Assembly: GCA_964509885.1 (NCBI GenBank)
Contig: CAZDZL010000054.1
Coordinates: 1 to 20,417 of the forward strand
Direction of reading: 5' to 3'
Source of the DNA: Palsa-1447 sp964509885
GTDB lineage: Bacteria > Verrucomicrobiota > Verrucomicrobiia > Opitutales > Opitutaceae
Length of the DNA: 20,417 bases
The notes beneath the pieces were generated by a model. That model saw only the letters and a program-made list of their open reading frames with translations. It was not told the DNA's origin and did no database searches. Below are positions 1-7,732 of this stretch, piece by piece. How positions within the stretch are numbered: position 1 is the stretch's first letter; the number at the start of each line of letters is the position of its first letter. The position numbers and the translations under genes were made by a program.

Positions 1-208
1 CGCCCTTCTCGTCGAAGGCGTGCGCATCCCTGACCAGGAATCCCTGCACCTGGGCGACCTTCTCCTCGAGTGTCATGCGCTGGAGGAGGTCCCTCACCCT
101 CGCGTCCACCGGCAGCGCCGCGTCCAGGTAGGGCGGGTTTGACTGGGCCGCCAGGGAGCCGGCTGGGACGAGGAGGGGCAGGTCGCGCAGCCGGGGCTTG
201 GGGGGCAT
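1..208 (-). CDS. Glycoside hydrolase family 3 beta-glucosidase, N-terminal fragment cut by window edge
   Basis: Only the first 69 codons lie in the window; the gene continues past base 1. After about 25 residues the translation reads PPYLDAALPVDARVRDLLQR and then MTLEEKVAQVQ. This is the typical N-terminal block of bacterial GH3 enzymes (a short linker, 'RV.DLL.RMTLEEK..Q'), which act as exo-beta-glucosidases or xylosidases. Residues around LPLLVPAGSLAAQS could be a weak export signal, but the hydrophobic core is short, so location is uncertain. The ATG at 208 was chosen because it opens the frame and follows an ACCCC leader like other starts here. It lies 31 bp after the tonB stop on the same strand and may be co-transcribed with exbB-exbD-tonB. 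The GH3 catalytic residues lie outside the window and cannot be checked. Confidence 0.8.
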   Translation of the reverse strand, partial: MPPKPRLRDLPLLVPAGSLAAQSNPPYLDAALPVDARVRDLLQRMTLEEKVAQVQGFLVRDAHAFDEKG

Positions 209-239
209 GGGGTGTGGCGGGAAAACAAAGGGGGAACGC

Positions 240-1079
240 TCAGGGTGACTCGTCGTCGCTCATCTTGATCGTCATCGTGACCGACTCGCTCCGGCCGTCC
301 GGGCGGGCCCCGATCGACCTCGTGTGCTCGACGGCCTCGATCACGGAGCGGTCAAAGTCGAAGTTCCCGGAGCGGCTGACGATCCTCACGCTGGACAGGG
401 AGCCGTCGGCGGCGACGAAGAACTCGACCCGCGCCGAGAGCCTGTCGCTTACGCCCTCCGGGGGGATGTGGTTCTCCTTGATCCGCGCCTTGAGGAGGGC
501 GAAGTACGCCTCGAGGAGGCTCCCCTCCTCGCGCGTGAGCGCCTTTCCGCCGGCGCCCCCCGTCTTGTTCTCCTTCGATCCGCCGAGGACGCCCTCCTTG
601 ATCCCCTCGGCGTCGATGTGCGCGACCTTGGCGGCTGCGGCCTCCCGCTTCGCCTCGGCCGCCCTTTCCTTCGCGTACTGGCGCTCCAGGTTGAGCTCCT
701 TGCGCATCTCGGCCCGCTTGAGCGACGCGACGATGTCGATCGGCTTCGCGGGCTTGGCGGCCTTCGCGGGCGGCGCCTCGGGCGCCGACTGGATGGGAGG
801 CGCCTCGGCCTTCGCCACCGGCGCCGCCTCCGCCTTCGGGACGGGGGTCGCCTCGGGACGGGGGACGGGCGCGGGCTGGAGCGTCACGCCGCCGGGGCTC
901 CCGAGCGCGGGCGCGGCCGTGGCCGCGTAGTTGTCGCCGGCACCCGCGACGAGCTCGAACACCTTCGGCGTGTCCTGGACCAGCCTCCTCGAGGCAAAGC
1001 TGAAGAAGAGCACGAGCGCCACGACCGCAACATGAAGCAGTGCGGAGAGTCCGTAGGCGCCGGGGGACTGTGCGCTCAT
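240..1079 (-). CDS. tonB: TonB/TolA-type energy-transducing periplasmic protein
   Basis: A 279-residue inner-membrane-anchored periplasmic protein that would couple the ExbB/ExbD proton channel to the outer membrane. One N-terminal helix (about residues 10-29) carries Ser12 and His16, matching the conserved Ser/His face of TonB and TolA anchors. Next comes an Ala/Pro/Lys-rich stretch (about 58-115, with repeated APVPKAEA-like units), then a charged, probably helical segment rich in Glu, Lys, Arg and Ala (about 120-155). The C-terminal part (about 205-275, SARVEFFVAADGSLSSVRIV) fits the TonB_C fold. The Pro-rich region is TonB-like, whereas the charged helix recalls TolA, so the TonB or TolA role is open. 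The start overlaps the exbD stop by ATGA. No tolB or pal gene follows within the window. Confidence 0.82.
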   Translation of the reverse strand: MSAQSPGAYGLSALLHVAVVALVLFFSFASRRLVQDTPKVFELVAGAGDNYAATAAPALGSPGGVTLQPAPVPRPEATPVPKAEAAPVAKAEAPPIQSAPEAPPAKAAKPAKPIDIVASLKRAEMRKELNLERQYAKERAAEAKREAAAAKVAHIDAEGIKEGVLGGSKENKTGGAGGKALTREEGSLLEAYFALLKARIKENHIPPEGVSDRLSARVEFFVAADGSLSSVRIVSRSGNFDFDRSVIEAVEHTRSIGARPDGRSESVTMTIKMSDDESP

Positions 1080-1513
1080 TTCGTGGCGCTCTGGGTGTCG
1101 AACGTGATCTTTAGGAGGTTGGCCTTCTTGAGCTCGTCCATGACCGCGACCATCTTGCCGTAGGGGACGCCCGTGTCGCCGCGAAGCCGGATGACCGGCG
1201 GCTTGGACTCCATCGCGTAGACGGCGAGGCGGCTTCGCAGCTCGGCGATGCCGACGGGCGTCGTCCGCTCGTCCAGGTAGATGTTGCCCCTCGCGTCGAC
1301 CGAGATGGCGACGAAGCGGGTCTTGGGGTCGGGCTTCTGCTGGGCGCTCTTCGACTCGGTGGGCAGCGTGACCGGGATCGTCTGTTCCTGGTTGATGAGC
1401 GGCGTCGCGATCATGAAGATGATCAGGAGCGTGAAACCCAGGTCGATGAGGTTAGTCACGTTCATCTCCGCTATCGGGTGCGACTGGCGGGGTCTCCTGA
1501 ATGTCCTGGCCAT
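1076..1513 (-). CDS. exbD: ExbD/TolR family biopolymer transport protein
   Basis: A 145-residue protein with one transmembrane helix and a small periplasmic domain; with ExbB it forms the proton-driven motor. The segment AEMNVTNLIDLGFTLLIIFM (residues 16-35) is the family signature, and Asp24 sits where the proton-carrying aspartate is found. The periplasmic part ends with VPYGKMVAVMDELKKANLLK, typical of ExbD/TolR. The ATG at 1513 is supported by a GAGGAA sequence a few bases upstream, one of the few Shine-Dalgarno-like sites here, and by normal family length. The frame stays open upstream inside exbB, but that extension is not homologous to anything and is noise. The stop overlaps the tonB start by ATGA, and exbB ends 23 bp upstream. 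Confidence 0.9.
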   Translation of the reverse strand: MARTFRRPRQSHPIAEMNVTNLIDLGFTLLIIFMIATPLINQEQTIPVTLPTESKSAQQKPDPKTRFVAISVDARGNIYLDERTTPVGIAELRSRLAVYAMESKPPVIRLRGDTGVPYGKMVAVMDELKKANLLKITFDTQSATK

Positions 1514-1536
1514 GGTGTTCCTCGCCCGTCCCGGGT

Positions 1537-2235
1537 TCAGCTCGACTCGAGCTCGAGGCGGTCGGCGAGGGAGCTCGCGTAGTTCTCGAGCTCGGTGACG
1601 AGCTGCTTCGTCATCGCGAACAGCATGTTGTAGCCGAAGAGGCAAGGGATGGCGACCAGGAGCCCCGATATCGTCGTCAGGAGCGCGGCCGAGACGCCGG
1701 GGGCGAGCGTCTGGATGCTCGCCGTCTGCTGGACGGAGACGGCGCTGAAGGCGTCCATGACGCCCCAGACCGTGCCGAGGAGGCCGAGGAACGGCGCGCC
1801 GGAGACGATCGACGCAAGGAAGACCATGTTGCCCTCGTAGCGAAGCGTCTGCCTGGCGAGGGCCCGCTGCAGGGCGTTCTCCGTGTGCTCGAGGCGGAAC
1901 CGCAGGGTGTCCATGCCCTTCTCCTTTCCGATCGCGGCCGCGCGCCAGTACGCCTCGACGGCGTCGCTGAAGAGGTCCGCATAGGGGATGTCCCGGCGCT
2001 CGCGCAGGGACTCGGGAAGCTCGAGGAGCTTCTTCTGGTCCCTCAGGTGCCGCTCGAAGCTGGCGTTCAGGCGCCGCAGCGTCTTCAGCTCGTTGCGCTT
2101 GCCGAACATGACGGCCCACGCGATGACGCTGAAAACGGCGAGGCCGCTCGTGATCACCTGGCCCACGATGTCGCAGTGCTCAAAGACATCGATGACGTTG
2201 GCCGCGGCGAGGACGGGGGCGAAGGTGACGGACAT
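1537..2235 (-). CDS. exbB: MotA/TolQ/ExbB family proton channel protein
   Basis: A 232-residue inner-membrane protein that forms the proton channel with ExbD and drives TonB or TolA. Three helices are visible: near the N-terminus (VGQVITSGLAVFSVIAWAVM), in the conserved block APFLGLLGTVWGVMDAF, and in SAALLTTISGLLVAIPCLFG. The last two are the diagnostic TolQ/ExbB motifs, including the pore-lining Thr residues. A cytoplasmic helical region lies between helices 1 and 2. I prefer ATG 2235 over the upstream in-frame ATG 2271. The extra 12 codons encode a Pro-rich leader whose DNA closely matches the untranslated leader of tmk on the other side. First gene of an exbB-exbD-tonB operon, divergent from tmk. 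Whether it belongs to a Tol or a TonB system cannot be settled from sequence alone. Confidence 0.9.
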   Translation of the reverse strand: MSVTFAPVLAAANVIDVFEHCDIVGQVITSGLAVFSVIAWAVMFGKRNELKTLRRLNASFERHLRDQKKLLELPESLRERRDIPYADLFSDAVEAYWRAAAIGKEKGMDTLRFRLEHTENALQRALARQTLRYEGNMVFLASIVSGAPFLGLLGTVWGVMDAFSAVSVQQTASIQTLAPGVSAALLTTISGLLVAIPCLFGYNMLFAMTKQLVTELENYASSLADRLELESS

Positions 2236-2238
2236 GGC

Positions 2239-2320
2239 GCGAGCGTTGGGGGATTTTGGGGTTTCGTCCATTGGATTTCAAAGCTTACTCGCCAAACGGC
2301 GCCGAAATCCCCAACCTCGC
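2239..2320. promoter_or_regulatory. Divergent exbB/tmk leader region with an imperfect inverted repeat
   Basis: Between the two divergent starts, 2239-2258 reads GCGAGCGTTGGGGGATTTTG and 2303-2320 reads CGAAATCCCCAACCTCGC. One is nearly the reverse complement of the other, apart from two single-base insertions and one mismatch. Each arm therefore lies just upstream of its gene's ATG as an AAATCCCC(C)AAC leader, 12 to 20 bases away. No clear -35/-10 pair stands out. The repeat could be a shared operator or two copies of a translation leader. The role is inferred. Confidence 0.4.
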
Positions 2321-2326
2321 CGCTCC

Positions 2327-2977
2327 ATGGTCCTCAAGACAAAGCACACCGGCAAACTCATCTCGTTCGAGGGTTCCGAGGGCAGCGGCAAGACCTCGCA
2401 GATCGCGCGGCTCGCCGAGCGCCTCCAGAAGATGAAGCGCGACGTGGTCACCGTGCGCGAGCCGGGCGGCACCGAGATCGGGGAGCAGGTGCGCAACATC
2501 ATCGTCCATAATTCCAAGGGCGACGAGATGTGCCCGGAGACGGAGCTCCTCCTCTTTGCGGCGGCCCGGGCGCAGCTTGTCCGCGAGGTCATCGCGCCCG
2601 CCCTCATGAGGGGCTCGATCGTGCTGAGCGACCGCTACCTGGACTCCTCGACCGTCTATCAGGGCATCGGCCGCAACCTGGCCGCGGACCCCGTCAACCA
2701 GATCAACCGCTTCGCTGTCGGCAACGTCATGCCGGACCTGACCGTCGTGATCGACGTGCCGACCAAGATGGGCCTCGCGCGGATTCGCCAGAGGGCCTCC
2801 GACCTGCCCGACCGCATGGAGCGCGAGAACATCGATTTCTACGACAAGATCCGCGAGGGCTACCTCGTGCTCGCAAAGGGCCTGCCGGAGCGCTTTGTCG
2901 TCGTGGACGGCTCGACGGACGAGGCGTCCACCGAGAAGAAGATCTGGGAGGCGGTCAGGGCCAGGGTGACGGGATGA
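2327..2977 (+). CDS. tmk: Thymidylate kinase (dTMP kinase)
   Basis: A 216-residue cytoplasmic enzyme that phosphorylates dTMP to dTDP in dTTP synthesis. The P-loop GSEGSGKT (residues 16-23) is clear. REPGGTEIGEQVR (44-56) and SDRYLDSSTVYQG (101-113) form the dTMP-binding core, and QRASDLPDRMERE (155-167) is the arginine-containing LID of bacterial enzymes. The length is normal for the family. ATG 2327 was chosen because the protein begins a few residues before the first beta strand (LISFEG). The open frame reaches far upstream into the exbB region, but those codons match nothing. No Shine-Dalgarno site precedes the start. holB overlaps the end by ATGA, so the two are probably translationally coupled, a common replication-related pairing. 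Confidence 0.95.
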   Translation: MVLKTKHTGKLISFEGSEGSGKTSQIARLAERLQKMKRDVVTVREPGGTEIGEQVRNIIVHNSKGDEMCPETELLLFAAARAQLVREVIAPALMRGSIVLSDRYLDSSTVYQGIGRNLAADPVNQINRFAVGNVMPDLTVVIDVPTKMGLARIRQRASDLPDRMERENIDFYDKIREGYLVLAKGLPERFVVVDGSTDEASTEKKIWEAVRARVTG

Positions 2978-3936
2978 CGCCGGCCGCGGTCCCATGGCCG
3001 CCCGCGTTCGCGGGCACGCCGGCCGTGGCGGTCATCGAGCGGGCGATCGGCCGCGGCCGCCTCTCCCACGGGCTGCTCCTCGCGGGCGACGACTCCGAGG
3101 GCCTCTCCGCGGCGGGCCTGGCGCTGGCGGACCGGCTCCTGAACCGGGGGCCGGCCGGCGCCCCGCGCATGCCCCCCGACCGCCACCCCGACTGCTTCCA
3201 GATCCGGCCGACGGGCAGGTCCCGCCAGATCAAGGTCGACTCCGTGCGGGAGCTCATCGGGCACATCAACGTCTCGCCGATGGTCTCGCGCAGCAAGGTG
3301 GCCGTCTTCCACGACGCCGACCGGATGAACGCGAGCGCGGCCAACGTCCTCCTGAAGACCCTGGAGGAGCCGCCGGCGGACACGACGATCCTCCTGCTGA
3401 CCGCCCGGCCGCACACGCTCCTTCCGACGATCCGAAGCCGCGTGCTGCACTTCAGGTTCCCGGGGATGGCGACGGCCGTGCCGGTGGCGGAATGGGAGGG
3501 CTGGCTCGCCGACTACCGGGCCTGGCTCGGGCGCCTCGGCCAGGGCGTCGCGGCCGGCCGGGCGGCCGCCGACGGGATCTTCACGCTGTACGGCCTCGCC
3601 GCGCGCTTTGGCCTCATGCTGGACAAGGCGTCGGCCGCCGAGGGGGCCCGCCGCAAGCTCACCCTTCCCGAGGGCCTGCCCGACGAGGAGCTGGCCGCCA
3701 TCGAGGCCGAGGTCGCCGTCGGCCTGCGCCACAGGATGTTCGCGGGCATCGAGGTGGCGACGAGGGCCCATGCAAACGAGCTGATGGCGGCCGGCGACGC
3801 CGGGAGCCGGCGGCTCCTGACCGCCGCGGTCGACAGCCTGGAGCGCTCCGCGGGGCTTCTTCGGGTCAACCTGAACGAGTCCGCGGCCCTCGAGGATTTC
3901 CTGCTCGCCTCGCTCAGGATCTGGGCGAGGCGCTGA
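2974..3936 (+). CDS. holB: DNA polymerase III delta' subunit (clamp loader)
   Basis: A 320-residue AAA+ family clamp-loader subunit. Visible features are the N-terminal SHGLLLAGDD with a degenerate P-loop (SEGLSAAG, as expected for the non-hydrolysing delta'), then RQIKVDSVRELI, and a Walker-B-like VAVFHDADRMNASAANVLLK (109-128). LLKTLEEPP (126-134) and LLPTIRSRVLHFRF (149-162) follow, the last matching the SRC/sensor-1 region with the Cys replaced by Val. The four-Cys zinc module between the P-loop region and HPD is missing; only Cys74 is present and the segment is short. The C-terminal half is weakly conserved helical sequence, as in other delta' proteins. Its start overlaps tmk (ATGA), and its end overlaps the convergent ROK kinase gene by 23 bp. 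Confidence 0.87.
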   Translation: MTPAAVPWPPAFAGTPAVAVIERAIGRGRLSHGLLLAGDDSEGLSAAGLALADRLLNRGPAGAPRMPPDRHPDCFQIRPTGRSRQIKVDSVRELIGHINVSPMVSRSKVAVFHDADRMNASAANVLLKTLEEPPADTTILLLTARPHTLLPTIRSRVLHFRFPGMATAVPVAEWEGWLADYRAWLGRLGQGVAAGRAAADGIFTLYGLAARFGLMLDKASAAEGARRKLTLPEGLPDEELAAIEAEVAVGLRHRMFAGIEVATRAHANELMAAGDAGSRRLLTAAVDSLERSAGLLRVNLNESAALEDFLLASLRIWARR

Positions 3937-4822
3937 GCATCGCGGCGCCGAAGACGCCGGCGCTGTCGCCGAGCGTGGGCCGAAGGAACTCCGTGCGAAG
4001 CTCGGTGTTGAACACGTTGGCGAGGACGGCGCCACGCGTCGCCTCCCCGTAGAGGATCCCGAGGTTGCCCACCCCGCCCCCGATCACGACGGCGTCGGGG
4101 TCGAGGATGTTGATGACGGCGGCAATCGCCTCGCCGAACTTCGAGCTCAGCCGGCGCAGCGTCGCCCTGGCGGCCGCCTCGCCCTCGGCCGCGCGGCCGG
4201 CGATCTCGGGAAGGCGCAGGCGCCGTCCCGTGCGCTCCCGGTAGTGCCTCTCGAGCGCGGGGCCGGAGATGACGGTCTCGACGCACCCGACGCGGCCGCA
4301 GTAGCACGGCGTGCGCTCGCCGCGCATGGGGTTGTGGCCCCACTCGCCCGCGATCCCGTGAAGCCCGTCGAGCACGCGCCCGTTGACGACCACGCCCCCG
4401 CCGCAGCCCGTGCCGAGGATGAGGCCGACGACGACGCCGCGGCCCCGCCCCGCGCCGAACACGGCCTCGGCCAGGGCGAAGCAGTTGGCGTCGTTGGCCA
4501 CCCTCGCCTCGACACCCAGCGCCCTGCCCAGGTCCTCGCGGATCCGCCTGCCGTTCAGGCAGGCCGTGTTGGAGTTCTTGAGGACTCCCGTGCTCGGGTC
4601 GACGACGCCGGGCGTTCCGAAGCCGATCCATGCGGGCCGCTTCTCGCCGCTCTTCTTCTCGAGCATGGCGACCAGGCGGGTGATCTGGCGGATGATGTGG
4701 GCGTATCCCTTGGCGCTCTCGGTGGGCAGCCGCAGGCGGCACAGCGCGCAGTCGGGCCTGGAGGGGTCTATCACGGCCCCCTCGATCTTGGTGCCGCCCA
4801 AATCGACGCCGAACAGGCTCAT
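3914..4822 (-). CDS. ROK-family sugar kinase (fructokinase/glucokinase-like)
   Basis: A 302-residue cytoplasmic hexokinase of the ROK family that would phosphorylate a free hexose with ATP. Motifs are the phosphate-binding DLGGTK (7-12), VANDANCFAL with catalytic Asp111, GLILGTGCGGG (133-143), and GIAGEWGHN with zinc-ligand His163. The ROK zinc knuckle CYCGRVGCVE follows with Cys173, Cys175 and Cys180. There is no N-terminal helix-turn-helix, so it is an enzyme and not a NagC/Mlc-type repressor. Substrate (glucose, fructose, mannose or N-acetylglucosamine) cannot be read from sequence. It starts 4 bp after the GH1 stop, so it very likely uses the sugar GH1 releases. It follows a CTAGCCCC leader with no Shine-Dalgarno site. 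The 3' end overlaps holB. Confidence 0.9.
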   Translation of the reverse strand: MSLFGVDLGGTKIEGAVIDPSRPDCALCRLRLPTESAKGYAHIIRQITRLVAMLEKKSGEKRPAWIGFGTPGVVDPSTGVLKNSNTACLNGRRIREDLGRALGVEARVANDANCFALAEAVFGAGRGRGVVVGLILGTGCGGGVVVNGRVLDGLHGIAGEWGHNPMRGERTPCYCGRVGCVETVISGPALERHYRERTGRRLRLPEIAGRAAEGEAAARATLRRLSSKFGEAIAAVINILDPDAVVIGGGVGNLGILYGEATRGAVLANVFNTELRTEFLRPTLGDSAGVFGAAMLSASPRS

Positions 4823-4826
4823 GGGG

Positions 4827-6179
4827 CTAGACGACGCGGTTGTGGCGGATGACCTGCGCGTAGTAGCGCGAGGACAGCTTCGGCGTCCTCTTCTGTGTCG
4901 CGAAGTCGACGTGGACGATCCCGAAGCGCCGGGTGTAGCCGTCCTCCCACTCGTAATTGTCCATGAAGGACCAGACGAAGTAGCCCTTGACCGGCACGCC
5001 GTCCCGGATCGCCCGGTGCAGCTCCCTCAGGTACTCCCGGAGGAACTCGCGGCGGTGCAGGTCGACGACCTCGCCCTTCACGACGGGCTCCGCGTCGTAG
5101 CCGCAGCCGTTCTCGGTCACGTAGATCGCCTTCACCCCGTAGTTCTCGTGCGCGAAGCGCAGGCCCCAGTAGATCACCTGGGGCATGAGGTGGAGCCACT
5201 TGCTGTCCGCGCGCGGATAATTGGCCGGCAGCGGCAGGATCTCGTACTTCGCCCCCTTGCATGCGCGCACGAAGTAGCCGGTGTAGATGTTCAGCCCGAG
5301 GAAGTCCGTCGGGGCGGAGATCAGCTTGAAGTCCCCCGGCGCGACGACGGGCGCGTCCTTGCCGACGCGCCTCAGGTACTCCTTGGCGTAGCTTCCCCTG
5401 TAGATGGGGTCCAGGATGTGCAGGTTCCTCTCGGCGAACCACGCGTTGGCGGCCGCGATGTCGGCGGGCGTCTCGGTCACCGGCGCGCACGCGTCGCAGT
5501 TGTCCGTGATGCCGACCCTTGCTCCCCTTCCCCCGTGGGCCCTGACGGCCCGCACGCCGTGGCCGTGGCACAGGAGCGCGTGGTGGTAGGTTTGGTTCAG
5601 CTGCTGGGGCGATATCATGCGGCCGGGCGCCTTGAAGGACCCAGGGCCGTACCCGAGCAGCGTGAAGCACCGTATCTCGTTGATTGTTATCCAGTTCTTC
5701 ACCTTGCCGGAGAAAGCCTTCACCACCGTGTCCGCGTACACGGCAAACGCGTCGACCGTCACGCGGCTGGTCCATCCCCCGCGGTCCTCGAGCGCCTGGG
5801 GCAGGTCCCAGTGGAAGAGGGTCACCCAGGGCGTGATCCCGTTCTTGGCCATGGCGTCGAACAGGCGGTGATAGTAGTCGATCCCGGCCTGGTTCAGCGC
5901 GCCGTCCCCCTTGGGGTAGATCCGCGGCCAGGCGATCGAGAGGCGGTAGCTGCGAATCCCGAGCGAGCGCATGAGCGCAAAGTCCTCCGCGAAGCGGTTG
6001 TAGTGGTCGCAGGCCACGTCGAGCGTGTCGCCGTTGTGCACCTTCCCGGGGATGCGCGAGAAGCGGTCCCAGATGGACTCGCCCTTTCCGTCCGCAAACG
6101 CGGCTCCCTCGATCTGCGGTGCCGCCGTGGCGGCGCCCCATGTGAAGTTCTTTGGAAAGGTGTGGGTGGAGGAAGGCAT
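4827..6179 (-). CDS. Glycoside hydrolase family 1 beta-glucosidase
   Basis: A 450-residue retaining beta-glycosidase without a signal peptide, so cytoplasmic hydrolysis of cellobiose or other beta-glucosides is likely. The N-terminus FPKNFTWGAATAAPQIEGA is the GH1 N-terminal signature. The acid/base is Glu168 in TINEI, where most GH1 enzymes have NEP, so Ile replaces Pro. The nucleophile is Glu356 in YVTENG. The aglycone-site signature NYEWEDGY is at 408-415, and the length is typical. It is the first gene of a GH1-ROK kinase pair (4-bp gap) and is divergent from an ABC ATPase gene. The upstream spacer contains an inverted repeat that may bind a sugar-responsive regulator. Beta-galactosidase or beta-fucosidase activity is possible, as the family is promiscuous. 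Confidence 0.94.
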   Translation of the reverse strand: MPSSTHTFPKNFTWGAATAAPQIEGAAFADGKGESIWDRFSRIPGKVHNGDTLDVACDHYNRFAEDFALMRSLGIRSYRLSIAWPRIYPKGDGALNQAGIDYYHRLFDAMAKNGITPWVTLFHWDLPQALEDRGGWTSRVTVDAFAVYADTVVKAFSGKVKNWITINEIRCFTLLGYGPGSFKAPGRMISPQQLNQTYHHALLCHGHGVRAVRAHGGRGARVGITDNCDACAPVTETPADIAAANAWFAERNLHILDPIYRGSYAKEYLRRVGKDAPVVAPGDFKLISAPTDFLGLNIYTGYFVRACKGAKYEILPLPANYPRADSKWLHLMPQVIYWGLRFAHENYGVKAIYVTENGCGYDAEPVVKGEVVDLHRREFLREYLRELHRAIRDGVPVKGYFVWSFMDNYEWEDGYTRRFGIVHVDFATQKRTPKLSSRYYAQVIRHNRVV

Positions 6180-6268
6180 TGAGCTTGCGCCTGGGCGCGG
6201 GCCGCGCGGCCTGCCGGCTCAAAGGCGCACGAAACGAGCTGATAAGGGGTTATGAGAGACGACTTTAG

Positions 6269-6318
6269 GATTGCCAGCGGCAGGCAATCGTTCTGTTTAC
6301 GGGTAATTCGCTTGCAAG
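6269..6318. promoter_or_regulatory. Inverted repeats in the GH1/ABC ATPase divergent spacer
   Basis: GATTGCC (6269-6275) and GGCAATC (6283-6289) form a perfect 7-bp inverted repeat with a 7-bp spacer. A smaller palindrome TGCC-AGC-GGCA nests within it. A separate 8-bp palindrome CTTGCAAG lies at 6311-6318. The flanking spacer (about 6240-6374) is visibly more AT-rich than the rest of the window, as expected for promoters of two divergent genes. I could not pick a convincing sigma-70 pair. An operator for sugar control is an inference from position and symmetry. Confidence 0.4.
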
Positions 6319-6374
6319 GATCAATTTCCAGCGAATGCACGCCCCTAGGATAAGGCAATACCAATCAATAAATT

Positions 6375-7505
<1,131 letters not shown>

Positions 7506-7506
7506 C

Positions 7507-7716
7507 TCAGTCCTTGCCCTTGGAGGCGCCGCACTTGGCGAGTCCGACCATGATGCCGCCGAAGACGATCATCACGGCGCCCCACCAGAGGTTGACGTTC
7601 ATGCCGAGGGAATGCTCGGCGTAGATCTCCGGCCCGGTGAAGAGCCCGTAGGCGGCCAGGAGGCCGCCGACGACGAGGAAGAGGTAGCCGATCGGGTAGC
7701 GTATGTCCAGGTTCAT
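7507..7716 (-). CDS. Small two-helix membrane protein linked to SSS symporter
   Basis: A 69-residue protein with two predicted transmembrane segments. The first is about residues 9-26 (GYLFLVVGGLLAAYGLF) and the second about 44-60 (WWGAVMIVFGGIMVGLA). A polar loop with SLGMNVNLWWG lies between them, and the tail is short and basic (KCGASKGKD). I do not recognise an assigned family. It starts 16 bp after the symporter stop on the same strand, so the two are almost certainly co-transcribed. By analogy with small subunits beside other SSS permeases it may be an accessory or stability subunit. That is inference. It is real rather than noise: hydrophobicity is well organised, the start follows the local CACCCC leader, and it fills the space exactly up to the convergent ABC gene. 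Confidence 0.72.
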   Translation of the reverse strand: MNLDIRYPIGYLFLVVGGLLAAYGLFTGPEIYAEHSLGMNVNLWWGAVMIVFGGIMVGLAKCGASKGKD

Positions 7717-7732
7717 GGGGTGGGTGTTCGGG

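Noticed and set aside
1988..2326. N-terminal extension of tmk by 113 codons
   Set aside because: It lies opposite exbB, has no family similarity and would make thymidylate kinase far too long; ATG 2327 gives the normal length.
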